64,000 nucleotides of DNA. Source: Alphaproteobacteria bacterium (GTDB taxonomy: Bacteria > Pseudomonadota > Alphaproteobacteria > Micropepsales > Micropepsaceae). The notes beneath the pieces were generated by a model that did not search any database, was not told the origin of the DNA, and saw only the letters and a list, made by a program, of their open reading frames with translations. A program made the translations under genes and the position numbers. The DNA is taken from NCBI GenBank assembly GCA_019247845.1, contig JAFBAL010000031.1, forward strand, positions 16,155 to 80,154. The letters run 5' to 3'. Shown here piece after piece: positions 52,892-62,098 of this stretch. The stretch's first letter is position 1. Each line of letters opens with the position of its first letter.

Positions 52892-54526
52892 CTATGCAGC
52901 GACGGTGGGCAGTTTGTGTTTCCCGAAGCGTTCGCGCAACGTCATTTTCTGGATCTTGCCGGTGGCGGTGTGCGGGATCTCGTCGACGAAGAGGACATCG
53001 TCGGGCATCCACCATTTGGCGATCCGGCCCGTCAGGTAACCGAGTATTTCCTCGCGCGTCGCGGCCTGGCCGGGTTTCGCCACGACGATCAGCAGCGGCC
53101 GCTCGTCCCATTTGGGGTGGGCGACGCCGATCACCGCGGCCTCGGCCACGGCCGGGTGCCCGACCGCGATGTTCTCGATCTCGATGGTCGAGATCCACTC
53201 GCCGCCGGACTTGATCACGTCCTTGGCGCGGTCGGTGATGGTCATGTAGCCGTCGGGGTCGAGGGTCGCGACGTCGCCGGTGTCGAACCAGCCCTCGGCG
53301 TCGAAGGCGCCGGTGCCCTCGCCGCGGAAATAGCCCTTGGCGACCGCCGGCCCGCGCACCTTCAGCCGCCCGAAGGCCTTGCCGTCGCGCGGCAGCTCTT
53401 TCTCCTCGTCGTCGACGATCTTCATCTCGACGCCGAAGGGCGGATGACCCTGCTTGCATTTGTAGTCGAGCTGCCGCTCGTAGGGCAGCGCCTCGACATT
53501 GGGCTTCATGGTGCCCAGCGTGCCCAGCGGCGACATCTCGGTCATGCCCCAGGCATGGACGACGGTGATGCCGTATTTCCGCTCGAAGGTCTCGATCATC
53601 GAGCGCGGCGCGGCCGAGCCGCCGATCAGCACGCGCTTCATGTCGGGAAGGGTCTTGCCGGTCTTCTCGAGATACTGCAGCAGCGCCAGCCACACGGTGG
53701 GCACGGCGGCGGTCATCGTCACGCGCTCGGCGGTGAGCAGGTCGCAGACGGAGTCGCCGTCGAGCTTCGGTCCCGGCATCACCAGCTTGGCGCCGACCAT
53801 GGGCGCCGCGAAGGCGAGCGCCCAGGCATTGGCGTGGAACATCGGCACGACGGGCAGGATCGTGTCGCAGGCGCGCAAGCCCATCGCATCGGCCTGGCCG
53901 GCGATGAAGGCGTGCAGGATGTTGGAGCGGTGGGAATAGAGCACGCCCTTGGGATTGCCCGTCGTGCCCGAGGTGTAGCAGAGCCCGCAGCCGGTGCGCT
54001 CGTCGAACTCCTTCCACTCGAAGCCCGGATCGGCATCGGCGATGAAGTCCTCATAGGCGACGAGGTTGGGCACCTCGATGTCGGGCAGATGCGCAGCGTC
54101 GGTCAGGCAGACATACAGCCCGATCGAGGGCAGGCGCGGCGCGATCTCCTCGACCAGCTTGGCGAAGGTGATGTCGAAGAACAGCACTTTGTCTTCGGCG
54201 TGGTTCGCGATGTAGACGATCTGGTCGGGGAAGAGGCGCGGGTTCAAGGTGTGATAGATCGCGCCGATGCCGGCGATGCCGTACCACGCCTCGATGTGGC
54301 GGGCGGTGTTCCAGCCCAGGGTCGCGCAGCGGTCGCCCAGCGTTATGCCGTGCCGCTCCAGCGCATGCGCCACCTTGCGCGCGCGCCGGGCGACCTGCGC
54401 ATAGTTGGTGCGGACGACCGGCCCCTCGACCGAGCGCGTCACGACCTCGCGCTCGCCGTGGTAGAGCGCGGCGTGGTCGATGATCTTGTGGACCAGCAGC
54501 GGCCAGTCCTGCATCAAGCCGAGCAT
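52892..54526 (-). CDS. fatty-acyl-CoA synthetase (AMP-binding enzyme)
   Basis: 544 residues. Adenylate-forming signature [12 protein letters not shown], second motif [18 protein letters not shown], and the [10 protein letters not shown] hinge, with the C-terminal domain Lys in [13 protein letters not shown]. The [27 protein letters not shown] stretch is typical of medium/long-chain acyl-CoA ligases (FadD3/AlkK-like). Cytosolic or membrane-bound. Cotranscribed with the DUF1499 gene. Substrate chain length unknown. Confidence 0.92.
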   Translation of the reverse strand: MLGLMQDWPLLVHKIIDHAALYHGEREVVTRSVEGPVVRTNYAQVARRARKVAHALERHGITLGDRCATLGWNTARHIEAWYGIAGIGAIYHTLNPRLFPDQIVYIANHAEDKVLFFDITFAKLVEEIAPRLPSIGLYVCLTDAAHLPDIEVPNLVAYEDFIADADPGFEWKEFDERTGCGLCYTSGTTGNPKGVLYSHRSNILHAFIAGQADAMGLRACDTILPVVPMFHANAWALAFAAPMVGAKLVMPGPKLDGDSVCDLLTAERVTMTAAVPTVWLALLQYLEKTGKTLPDMKRVLIGGSAAPRSMIETFERKYGITVVHAWGMTEMSPLGTLGTMKPNVEALPYERQLDYKCKQGHPPFGVEMKIVDDEEKELPRDGKAFGRLKVRGPAVAKGYFRGEGTGAFDAEGWFDTGDVATLDPDGYMTITDRAKDVIKSGGEWISTIEIENIAVGHPAVAEAAVIGVAHPKWDERPLLIVVAKPGQAATREEILGYLTGRIAKWWMPDDVLFVDEIPHTATGKIQKMTLRERFGKHKLPTVAA

Positions 54527-54604
54527 CTGGAACCCCTTCGCGTTTTGCCGACGCTTTCGCTATACGAGCAACGGACGGGCAAAGTTTCAAGAAGGAAGCG
54601 GGCG

Positions 54605-55171
54605 ATGCGGGCTGTGATCTTGGCGGCGGCATTGGTGCTGGCCGCGGGGCAGGCTTGGGCCGAGGGCGGGCCTGCGGCAGCGGGTCAAGCGTCGGCGCCG
54701 GGGCAACCTCCGGCCGCCGCGCCTGCATCTGACTCCGCCGACCCTTGCGCGCCCCTGCATGCGGCGCTGGCCAAGCTCTATCACATGCCGCAGCGGCGCC
54801 ATTCGACGCTCAAGCCGGAAAGCGGGCCGCCTGGGACGACCGACTACGTGCTGACCGCCGACCGGCAATATATCCGCTTCCCCAATTCCACGGGCTGGAT
54901 GGCGACGCCGCTGGGCGAGGAGGACCGCGCCGCGATGGATGCCGGGCTCCAAGGCCTCACCGCGCGCGACGGCACGGCCTGCACCGCGGCCGGCGAGGAG
55001 ACGGTCGACGGAAAGAAGGTGCTGGCCTTCACCATCGACGATCCGAAGGCGCATTCGAAGATCCACTATTGGGTCGCGGCCGGGTTGGTGATCAAGGGCG
55101 TGCACGATCTCGCTTACGGGTCCTCGCTCACCGACACCTACGAATACGACGACGTGAAGGCGCCGCAATGA
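54605..55171 (+). CDS. secreted protein of unknown function
   Basis: 188 residues, not recognised. Signal peptide (about 1-20) and an Ala/Pro/Gly-rich linker (21-45). The mature domain (PCAPLHAALAKLYHMPQRRHSTLKP, YVLTADRQYIRFPNSTGWMATPL, TVDGKKVLAFTIDDPKAHSKIHYWVAAG) is beta-rich with a Cys pair. The pattern of a short outer-membrane lipoprotein chaperone-like fold is conceivable. It overlaps the permease gene by 4 nt (ATGA), so the two are coupled. Confidence 0.75.
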   Translation: MRAVILAAALVLAAGQAWAEGGPAAAGQASAPGQPPAAAPASDSADPCAPLHAALAKLYHMPQRRHSTLKPESGPPGTTDYVLTADRQYIRFPNSTGWMATPLGEEDRAAMDAGLQGLTARDGTACTAAGEETVDGKKVLAFTIDDPKAHSKIHYWVAAGLVIKGVHDLAYGSSLTDTYEYDDVKAPQ

Positions 55172-56562
55172 GCGCGCCGATCTCCGCGTTCGAGACGGCA
55201 CCCGCAGCCGCGCCCAAGCTCAGGCTGCTCGACACCGTGCTCTATGCGCTGGCGACCGGCATCGGCATGCGCTGGATCGCGGTCGCGGCCGCGGTCGGCC
55301 CGTCGTCGCTGCCGCTGTGGCTGCTCGCGCTGGTCGTCTTCTTCATCCCCTTGTCGGTGGCGACGGCCGAGCTCACCGCGCGCTTCGACGCCGAGGGCGG
55401 CATCTATGCCTGGGTGCGCGACACGCTGGGGCCGCTTTCGGGCTTCCTCTGCGGCTGGTTCTATTGGATCGGGCTGATGCCCTATTTCGCGAGCATCCTC
55501 TATTTTCTCAGCGGGCTGATCCTGGCGGCGCTGCATCTCGATCCCTCGAACACCTTCGCCTATGTCGCGATCTCGGTCGCGCTGACCGTGCTGGTGACGG
55601 GCTTGCAGCTTCTGGGCCTCGGCTGGGGCAAGTGGCTGCCCCATGCGGGCGCGACCGGGGGATGGATCGTGCTCGGCGTCATCGTGGCGATGGCCGCGGT
55701 CATCGGCGGACGCGGCCAGGGCGCGACCGACTTCGCGCATTCCTCCTACCTGCCGCCGCTCGATTTCGGCACCGCGATCCTGTGGGGCACGATCTTCTTC
55801 GCCTATTCGGGCGCGGAGGCGGTGGCTTTCCTGCGCAACGAGATCGAGGGCGGCATGCGCACGGTCATCCGTGCACTGATCGTATTGGGCATCGGCTCGG
55901 TGATCGTCTATCTGGTCGGCACCGCCTCGTTCCTGGTCATCCTGCCGAAGGAGGCGCTGACGCGGCTCGCAGGCTTCCCCGACGCGCTGCGCATCGGGCT
56001 CGAGCATGTGGGCCTGGGCGGCCTCGCTCCGGCGGTGATCGCGCTCTTCGCGCTGTCGATGATGGGCTCGTTCACCGGCTGGTTCGGGCTGGCGGCCCGG
56101 CTTCCCTTCGCCGCCGGCATCGACTCCTACCTGCCCAAGGTCTTCGCCTGGCGCCACCCCAGGACCGGCGCGCCGGTGCCCGCGCTGTTGCTGCAGGCGG
56201 CGCTGACCCTGGTGATGGTCGCGCTCAGCCAGGCCGGCACCAGCGTCGCCGGGGCTTACGACTTCCTGGTCGCGATGAGCGTGCTGGGCACGACCTTGCC
56301 CTACATCTTCATGTTCATCGGTTATCTGAAGGCCTCGCGGCTGCCGCCCGTGCCCGGCGCCTGGGCGCCGCCTGGGGGGCCACGCACCTCGATCATGCTG
56401 GGCTGGCTGGCGCTCGTCTCCACCGTCATCGCCATCGCCTGCACGCTGGTGCCCAGCTCGTCCGACGAGCATCCCTGGGCCGCGTTCGTCAAGATCGTTC
56501 TCGCCACCGCGGCGATGACGGTCGCGGGACTGGGCGTCTATTGGGCGGCGAAGCGCCGTTGA
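55168..56562 (+). CDS. APC-superfamily amino acid permease
   Basis: 464 residues, twelve probable membrane segments. APC signature ELTARFDAEGGIYAWVRDTLGP at about residues 68-90, and FFAYSGAEAVAFLRNEIEGG in the middle. Substrate not readable, likely an amino acid or amine by antiport or proton symport. Coupled to the preceding secreted protein gene. Its 3' end overlaps the end of the next minus-strand gene by 74 nt. Confidence 0.92.
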   Translation: MSAPISAFETAPAAAPKLRLLDTVLYALATGIGMRWIAVAAAVGPSSLPLWLLALVVFFIPLSVATAELTARFDAEGGIYAWVRDTLGPLSGFLCGWFYWIGLMPYFASILYFLSGLILAALHLDPSNTFAYVAISVALTVLVTGLQLLGLGWGKWLPHAGATGGWIVLGVIVAMAAVIGGRGQGATDFAHSSYLPPLDFGTAILWGTIFFAYSGAEAVAFLRNEIEGGMRTVIRALIVLGIGSVIVYLVGTASFLVILPKEALTRLAGFPDALRIGLEHVGLGGLAPAVIALFALSMMGSFTGWFGLAARLPFAAGIDSYLPKVFAWRHPRTGAPVPALLLQAALTLVMVALSQAGTSVAGAYDFLVAMSVLGTTLPYIFMFIGYLKASRLPPVPGAWAPPGGPRTSIMLGWLALVSTVIAIACTLVPSSSDEHPWAAFVKIVLATAAMTVAGLGVYWAAKRR

Positions 56563-57772
56563 GATCGAGGCGGTAGATCACGCCGCATCCGAACGATTGC
56601 CGCTTGCAGCGCCCGCCCTGCATGGTCGCGCCGTAGATCCTGCCGTCCGCATCCGCGACCAGATCGCCCGACGGGTTGGCGCCGTCGCGCACATGGAACG
56701 AATGCACGTTGCTCTTCCGGCCATGGCGTGTGATCCGGTAGATCAGCCCGCAATAGCACTCGCCCTCGCCGCCGATCATCGTCGTGCCGTAGAGGTTGCC
56801 GTCGGGATGAAGCAGCAGTCCGGACGACGGCTGCTCGCCGTCCGCTCCGCCCACGAACTCGTGCAGCACCGTCTCGGTGCCGCCGGGCGCGATCTCGAAC
56901 GCGACGCCGGAATTGTCCGCGGTCGCGGTGCTCGTCGTGCCGTAGAGATTTCCTTTCGCATCCATCGAGAGCGAAGAGGTCGGCCCCGCGCCGCCGTGGC
57001 CGCCGGGGAAGGCGAACAGGATCGAATACGTGCCGTCGGGTGCAAGCTTGAAGACCGTGCCGCATCCCCCGTTCGACTCCGCGCAGGTCCGTCCGCCGCG
57101 AAAGGTCGTGCCGTAGAGATTGCCCGCATCGTCGCGCAACACCTTGGCAAGCGGCTGCTCGCCGTCGGGGATGCCCATGAAGCTGTGCAGCGTCTCATAG
57201 GCGCCCGCCTGCGTGATCCTGAACAGCGTGCCGCCGAACGGCCCGAGGTTCGACGTGACGCCGTAGACGTTGCCGCCGCCGTCGATGGCAAGGCCGGCGC
57301 GCGGGTCTTCGCCGTCGCCGTCGCCGCCCTTGAAATCATGCAGGTCGTGCGCGCGGCCGTTCGTGTCGAGCTTGAAGACGCTGCCGCAGCCTTCCTGGAA
57401 GCACAGGCTGTAGTCGCCGCCCTCGCGGGTCGTGCCGTAGAGATTGCCCTGCGTGTCGCGCACCACTCCGCCCACCGGACCGTCTGCGCGATAGTGCCGC
57501 CGGCCCGACCCGTCGTTGCCGGTAAAAGAATAGAGAAGCGAATAGCTGCCGTCGGCCGCGATCTCGAAGACGCTGCCGCAGCCGCATTTGCCGCGGCCGG
57601 TGCCCGACGTTCCGAACAGGTTGCCGTTCCCGTCCAGGGCCGGTCCGTCGCTGACGAAGGTGCCCTGCCGGTAGGTGAAACGATGCAGGACCTGCAGGGA
57701 TTGCGCTTGCGCGCAACTGCTCGCGAGCACGACCAGGATCGCGGTTGCGGCGGCGGACCTTGCGAAGATCAT
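56489..57772 (-). CDS. secreted GloVer-repeat propeller protein
   Basis: 427 residues: signal peptide (about 1-23), then eight or so repeats of the pattern G-N-L-Y-G-T-T, G-G, V-F-K-L and F-x-G-G-D-G. Each includes CxxxxGCGxVF Cys pairs. About 20 C-terminal residues (after LDLNGASPP) come from sequence antisense to the APC permease. Extracellular; function unknown. The paralogous gene at 57782 lies 10 nt upstream on the same strand. Confidence 0.85.
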   Translation of the reverse strand: MIFARSAAATAILVVLASSCAQAQSLQVLHRFTYRQGTFVSDGPALDGNGNLFGTSGTGRGKCGCGSVFEIAADGSYSLLYSFTGNDGSGRRHYRADGPVGGVVRDTQGNLYGTTREGGDYSLCFQEGCGSVFKLDTNGRAHDLHDFKGGDGDGEDPRAGLAIDGGGNVYGVTSNLGPFGGTLFRITQAGAYETLHSFMGIPDGEQPLAKVLRDDAGNLYGTTFRGGRTCAESNGGCGTVFKLAPDGTYSILFAFPGGHGGAGPTSSLSMDAKGNLYGTTSTATADNSGVAFEIAPGGTETVLHEFVGGADGEQPSSGLLLHPDGNLYGTTMIGGEGECYCGLIYRITRHGRKSNVHSFHVRDGANPSGDLVADADGRIYGATMQGGRCKRQSFGCGVIYRLDLNGASPPNRRPVPRPSSPRWRERS

Positions 57773-57781
57773 CGTGTTCCC

Positions 57782-58942
57782 TCAGGGCTTGTACTTGGCC
57801 TTGTAGACGACGCCGTGGTTTCCGTGGCCGCCATATTCGGTCGTGCCCCAGACCCAGCCGTCGTCGGCGACCGTCAGCGGCGTCGCCGGAAAGCTCGAAT
57901 CCGCGTCGTTCTCTCCGAAGAGATGCAGATCGATCCTGGGGCCGCCGTGCGCGGGTAGCACGAAAATGCTGCCGCAGTTGCAGCGCGGGTCGCCCCCGGA
58001 GGCGGTCGTCGCATAAAGATTGCCCGTGCGGTCGAACGCCGCATCGTTCACGGCCCAGGCGCCGAGAAGGACCTTGACGCTGCCGGCGGGCGCGATGCTC
58101 ACGACGCGGCTGTTGGTGGCGCCGGTCGGGTCGCCGTCATAGAAGACCGCGCCGTAGACGTTGCCTTGCGCATCCATCCTGAACGCGCCCGGCATCATGC
58201 CGTCGTCGCCGCCCGCGAAGAGATGCACCGCGCCGAAGGTGCCGTCGGCGGCGATCTCGAAGATTAAGCCGCATCCCATGGGCAGCCAGTCGCGACATGC
58301 CACGCCGCCTTCCCAGGCTGCGCCATAGAGATCGCCCCTTTTGTCCAGCATCACCGATTGCGGAAGCCCTCCATCCACGCCGCCGGTGAAGGTGTGCAGC
58401 AGGCTGAAGGTTCCGTCGGGCGCGAGCTTGTACACCACGCCGCAGCCCATGCCGTTGCACGCCGCGGTGTCGCCGCCTTGCTGCGCGACGCCATAGAGAT
58501 TGCCCCGCTTGTCGCGCTCCAGGTGGCTGAACGGTCTCGCGCCGTCCGTGCCGTCGAAGCGTTGCAGCACCGTCTCGCTCCGGTCGGGCGCGAGCTTGAA
58601 CACGGTGCCGCAACCGGTTCCGCCGCATCCGGCGCTACCGCCTTGCTGCGTCGTTCCGTAAAGATTGCCTTCGGTGTCCTCGGTCAGCCGGCCGGTCGGG
58701 GAGGATCCGTCGTCGCCGCCCTTGAAATCGTAGAGTTCCGTCAGCGCTCCATCGCGGGTCAGCTGCACGATGGCCCCGTTCGCGCCGTCGGAGCCGGCCG
58801 CATAGAGGTTGCCGTCGCGGGCCTCTTTCAGCGCATCGAGATGCACGGCGTCCTTGTAGACGACCTTGAAGCTTCTCGCGCCGGCGGGCCCAAGCATCAC
58901 GAGGCCGGCCAGGCACAACGCCGCAACGGTCCGCATGCGCAT
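57782..58942 (-). CDS. secreted GloVer-repeat propeller protein, paralogue
   Basis: 386 residues. Signal peptide MRMRTVAALCLAGLVMLGPAGARS, then about seven GloVer-type repeats (GNLYGTTQQGGSAGCGGTGCGTVFKLAPDR, GNLYGVAQQGG) with paired Cys. TTG at 58957 would add five residues. Together with its 56489 neighbour and the gene at 26029, it makes three such proteins in the window. Divergent from the aminotransferase. Confidence 0.85.
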   Translation of the reverse strand: MRMRTVAALCLAGLVMLGPAGARSFKVVYKDAVHLDALKEARDGNLYAAGSDGANGAIVQLTRDGALTELYDFKGGDDGSSPTGRLTEDTEGNLYGTTQQGGSAGCGGTGCGTVFKLAPDRSETVLQRFDGTDGARPFSHLERDKRGNLYGVAQQGGDTAACNGMGCGVVYKLAPDGTFSLLHTFTGGVDGGLPQSVMLDKRGDLYGAAWEGGVACRDWLPMGCGLIFEIAADGTFGAVHLFAGGDDGMMPGAFRMDAQGNVYGAVFYDGDPTGATNSRVVSIAPAGSVKVLLGAWAVNDAAFDRTGNLYATTASGGDPRCNCGSIFVLPAHGGPRIDLHLFGENDADSSFPATPLTVADDGWVWGTTEYGGHGNHGVVYKAKYKP

Positions 58943-59011
58943 CTCGGCCACCGTCAATTCCCGCCGCCAGCGTAATCTGCTAAAGGCTGGCGCTCAATAT
59001 AAGGTGTGCCC

Positions 59012-60391
59012 ATGCCCCTCTCCAATTCCCAGATGCGCGACGTGCAGGCGGTGCTGCACCCCTATACCAACCTGATGAAGCATCGCGAGTCCGGGCCGCT
59101 GATCTTCGATCACGGCAAGGGCTGCCGCGTCTATGACGAGAGCGGCAAGGACTACATCGAGGCGATGGCGGGGCTGTGGTGCACCGCGCTCGGCTGGGGC
59201 GAGGAAGCGCTCGCCGACGTCGCCGCCGAGCAGATGCGCAAGATGGCCTTCAGCCATATCTTCTCGGGCCGCAGCCACGAGCCCGGCATCGCGCTGGCCG
59301 AGAAGCTGAAGGAGATCGCGCCGTTCCCCGCGGGCAAGGTGTTCTTCGCCAATTCGGGCTCGGAGGCGAACGACACCCAGGTCAAGCTCGCCTGGTACGC
59401 GGCGAACTCGCGGGGCACACCTACGCGCAAGAAGATCATCTCGCGCATGAAGGCCTATCACGGCGTCACCTTGGTGGCGGCGAGTCTCACGGGCCTGCCC
59501 AACAATCACAAGAGCTTCGACCTGCCGTTCGACTTCGTGACCTTCGCCGATTGTCCGCACTACTATCGCAATGCGGAGGCGGGCGAGAGCGAGACGGCGT
59601 TCTCCGCCCGCATGGCGGCGAACCTCGATGCGCTGATCCAGCGCGAGGGGCCCGAGACGATCGCGGCGATGATCGCCGAGCCGGTGATGGGCGCGGGCGG
59701 CGTGATCCTGCCGCCCAAGGGCTATTTCGACGCCGTCACCAAGGTGCTCGACAGATACGACATCATGCTGATCGACGACGAGGTCATCACCGGCTTCGGC
59801 CGCACCGGCGAATGGTTCGGCTGCACGAAATACGGCTTCGAGCCCGACAGCATGACCTTGGCCAAGCAGCTCTCCAGCGCCTATATGCCGATCTCGGCCA
59901 TCGTGCTGTCGCCCGAGCTGACCGAAGCGGTCGAGCAGGAGAGCGGGCGCATCGGCGTCTTCGGCCACGGCTTCACCTATACCGGACACCCGGTCGCCGC
60001 CGCGGTCGCGCTCAAGACCATCGAGATCTATCAGGAGCGCGACGTGATGGGGCACGTGCGCCGCGTCTCTCCGTATTTCCTTAAAAAGCTGACGGCGCTG
60101 GCCGACCATCCGCTGGTCGGCGAGGCGGCGGGCGTGGGCCTGATCGGCGCGGTCGAGCTGGTCGCCGACAAGAAGACGAAGAAGAATTTCGATCCCGCTC
60201 GCCAGGTCGGCGCCACGGTCAACGCCTTCGCGCTGGACGAGGGATTGATCACGCGGCCGATGCTGTCGGACCGTCTCGCCTTCTGCCCGCCGCTCGTCAT
60301 CGACGAGAAGGAGATCGACGAGATGTTCGCCCGCTTCGACCGCGCGCTCGCCAAGGGCCTCGATTGGGCGACGCGGGAGAAGCTGATCTGA
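59012..60391 (+). CDS. class III PLP aminotransferase (omega-transaminase)
   Basis: 459 residues. Fold-type I aminotransferase: ANSGSEANDTQVKLAW for the cofactor phosphate, IDDEVITGFGRTG containing the Asp that contacts the PLP nitrogen, and TLAKQLSSAYMPISA with the Schiff-base Lys. The pattern YTNLMKHRESGPLIFDHGKG and YHGVT matches omega-amino acid:pyruvate transaminases. Substrate could be beta-alanine, GABA or an amine. ATG at 59012 has AAGG 7 nt upstream. A GNAT gene follows almost directly. Confidence 0.92.
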   Translation: MPLSNSQMRDVQAVLHPYTNLMKHRESGPLIFDHGKGCRVYDESGKDYIEAMAGLWCTALGWGEEALADVAAEQMRKMAFSHIFSGRSHEPGIALAEKLKEIAPFPAGKVFFANSGSEANDTQVKLAWYAANSRGTPTRKKIISRMKAYHGVTLVAASLTGLPNNHKSFDLPFDFVTFADCPHYYRNAEAGESETAFSARMAANLDALIQREGPETIAAMIAEPVMGAGGVILPPKGYFDAVTKVLDRYDIMLIDDEVITGFGRTGEWFGCTKYGFEPDSMTLAKQLSSAYMPISAIVLSPELTEAVEQESGRIGVFGHGFTYTGHPVAAAVALKTIEIYQERDVMGHVRRVSPYFLKKLTALADHPLVGEAAGVGLIGAVELVADKKTKKNFDPARQVGATVNAFALDEGLITRPMLSDRLAFCPPLVIDEKEIDEMFARFDRALAKGLDWATREKLI

Positions 60392-60393
60392 GC

Positions 60394-60843
60394 GTGGTCC
60401 TTTCCGAGGCGCTGCCCACGGCGCAGGAGTATATCGCGCTGCGCGACGCGATGGGCTGGGGGCGCCTCGACGAAGCGACCGCGCGGCGCACCTTGGACGC
60501 GGCGGCGTATACGGTGTGCCTGCGCGACGGCGAAGCCGGTGGTGGTGGGCGGCTCGCGGGCCTCGCGCGGGTGATGGGCGACGGCACGCTCTATTTCTTC
60601 CTCGCCGATCTCATCGTCGCGCCCGAAGCGCGCGGCGGCGGTCATGGCGAGACACTGATGCGCGCGGTCGTGGATTATTTCGATCGCGCCGCCCAGCCCA
60701 ACGCCACCATCACGCTGGTGGCCATGCCGGGCCGCGAGGCGTTCTACGAGCGCTTCGGCTTTCGCCGCACGCCCGACGGCCCGTTCGGTCACGGCATGCG
60801 CTATGCAGGAGACGCGAAGGCGCCGCCGCTCAATCGGCCTTAG
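60394..60843 (+). CDS. GNAT-family N-acetyltransferase
   Basis: 149-residue GNAT protein. Acetyl-CoA-binding motif A: DLIVAPEARGGGHGETLMRAVVDYF, with a C-terminal REAFYERFGFRRTPDG block. The start is GTG at 60394, 2 nt after the aminotransferase stop; a TTG at 60364 inside that gene is an alternative. Probably cotranscribed with the aminotransferase; substrate unknown. Its 3' end overlaps the GST gene convergently by 14 nt. Confidence 0.85.
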   Translation: MVLSEALPTAQEYIALRDAMGWGRLDEATARRTLDAAAYTVCLRDGEAGGGGRLAGLARVMGDGTLYFFLADLIVAPEARGGGHGETLMRAVVDYFDRAAQPNATITLVAMPGREAFYERFGFRRTPDGPFGHGMRYAGDAKAPPLNRP

Positions 60844-61468
60844 CGAAATGCGCCATCTGGTCGGCATGCGCCTTCTTGAAGGCCGGCCGCGCGGTGGCGC
60901 GCGCGACATAGCCCTTGCAGGCGCGATGTCCGTCGAGCCCGTCGAAGCGGTCGACCAGGCGCAGCACGTCGGCCATCAGGATGTCGGCGACGGAAAAGCT
61001 TTGCGCCAGCCATTCGCGCGCCGCGAGCACGGGCTCCAGGCGCTGCAGGCGGAGCTTCAAGAACTCGTCGAAGCGCTTGGCCATCGGCGTGTCGCCCGTG
61101 TCGCCGGAGAATTTGAGCAGCGACCAGGGCAGGCTCGCCATCTCGACGGAATTGAGCGCCGCGAAGAGCCATTCGATCGCCGCGCTGCGGGCTTGCGGAT
61201 CGGACGGCAGCAGCGCCGCGCTCTTGGCCCCCAGATGCAGCAGGATCGCGCCGCTCTCGAAGATCGAAAGCTCGCCGTCGGTCAGCCACGGCACCTGGCC
61301 GAAGGGCTGGTGCGCCAGGTGCGCGGGCTCGCGGGTGCGGAACGGCGTGCTCGCGACGCGATAGGAAAGCTGCGCCTCCTCCAGCGCCCAGCGCACGCGC
61401 AGGTCGCGCACATAGCCGCGCGGCATCTCGGGAACCCAGTCGTAAGTGGTGAGCACGAGGTCGGCCAT
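60830..61468 (-). CDS. glutathione S-transferase family protein
   Basis: 212 residues: N-terminal thioredoxin fold (MADLVLTTYDWVPEMPRGYVRDLRVRWALEEAQLSY) with the QPFGQVPWLTDGELSIFESGAIL glutathione site, and a helical C-terminal domain with SVADILMADVLRLV. The fourth GST of the window. Upstream lies the ParD operator region on the other strand, 60 nt before the ParD gene. Confidence 0.91.
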   Translation of the reverse strand: MADLVLTTYDWVPEMPRGYVRDLRVRWALEEAQLSYRVASTPFRTREPAHLAHQPFGQVPWLTDGELSIFESGAILLHLGAKSAALLPSDPQARSAAIEWLFAALNSVEMASLPWSLLKFSGDTGDTPMAKRFDEFLKLRLQRLEPVLAAREWLAQSFSVADILMADVLRLVDRFDGLDGHRACKGYVARATARPAFKKAHADQMAHFAKAD

Positions 61469-61497
61469 TTGCGCGTCTCCGGCAGCGGTAGTATGAA

Positions 61498-61514
61498 GTA
61501 GGATATCATCCTAC
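61498..61514. promoter_or_regulatory. palindromic operator upstream of the ParD-like gene
   Basis: GTAGGATATCATCCTAC: perfect 7-base arms (GTAGGAT/ATCCTAC) with a 3-base centre, 14 nt upstream of the ParD ATG. Typical of ribbon-helix-helix antitoxin autoregulation. The site also lies upstream of the divergent GST gene. Confidence 0.7.
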
Positions 61515-61527
61515 CGTGAGGCCCGCC

Positions 61528-61854
61528 ATGGCGAATGTCGAGAAGCTCAGCATCACGCTCTCCAAGGAAATGGCCGACGCGGTGCGCGAGGCGGTCGACT
61601 CCGGCGACTATGCCACCACCAGCGAGGTGATCCGCGAGGCGCTGAGAGGATGGCGCTTCAAGCGCATCACCGTGGACCCGTCCGACACGGCAACAATTCG
61701 CAAGCTGGTGGAAAAAGGGACGGCGAGCGGGCGATCCGTCGATGCCAAACCCGTCTTCGATCGGCTGAAAAAGCAGTATGCCGCGCTGGCCGGGAAACGG
61801 GGGCAAAAGCTTGAAACGCGCAAGACTGTCGCCAAGCGCCGTCGGCGATCTTGA
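61528..61854 (+). CDS. ParD-like (ribbon-helix-helix) antitoxin
   Basis: 108-residue antitoxin: RHH DNA-binding region in residues 1-45 (KLSITLSKEMADAVREAVDSGDYATTSEVIREALRGWRFKR), then a toxin-binding region with a basic tail (KLETRKTVAKRRRRS). TGAGG lies before the ATG at 61528; GTG at 61516 is less likely. The downstream ParE gene overlaps by 44 nt but is truncated, so this antitoxin may be an orphan. Confidence 0.86.
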   Translation: MANVEKLSITLSKEMADAVREAVDSGDYATTSEVIREALRGWRFKRITVDPSDTATIRKLVEKGTASGRSVDAKPVFDRLKKQYAALAGKRGQKLETRKTVAKRRRRS

Positions 61855-62098
61855 GGACATAGCGCAATATCTGGGCACGCCGGAAGGGTTCGACAATCCG
61901 GTGTTGGCGCATGCGGTCGTCTCGCAGTTGCAAGCCAAATGCAACGCCCTGCCGCGCTTTCCGATCATGGGCGGCGGGCAATCGCCTTGGGAATGCCCTG
62001 TCGTTCACGCATCTCCGGTTGCGATGCGTTCGATCAGCGGCAGGACGTTCGTCGCCCAGTCGCGCAAGGTGCTGACGCGCGTGGACCGGGGAAAATAG
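61811..62098 (+). pseudogene. ParE-like toxin, truncated
   Basis: TTG at 61811 begins KRARLSPSAVGDLEDIAQYLGT, the ParE/RelE start, and homology continues to about LPRFPIMG (near 61970). The family's second half (R-x-LR-x-G-x-R...Y, V-x-I-L-R-V-x-H) is absent. The frame reads on for about 40 residues into sequence antisense to the cobT-like gene, unlike any ParE. Probably inactive. Confidence 0.7.

Noticed and set aside
52001..54604. Long plus-strand open frame before the secreted 188-residue protein
   Set aside because: Antisense to the acyl-CoA ligase and DUF1499 genes; the signal peptide starts at ATG 54605.
61778..61810. Start of ParE remnant at 61778
   Set aside because: The region is within the ParD gene; the homologous start is the TTG at 61811.
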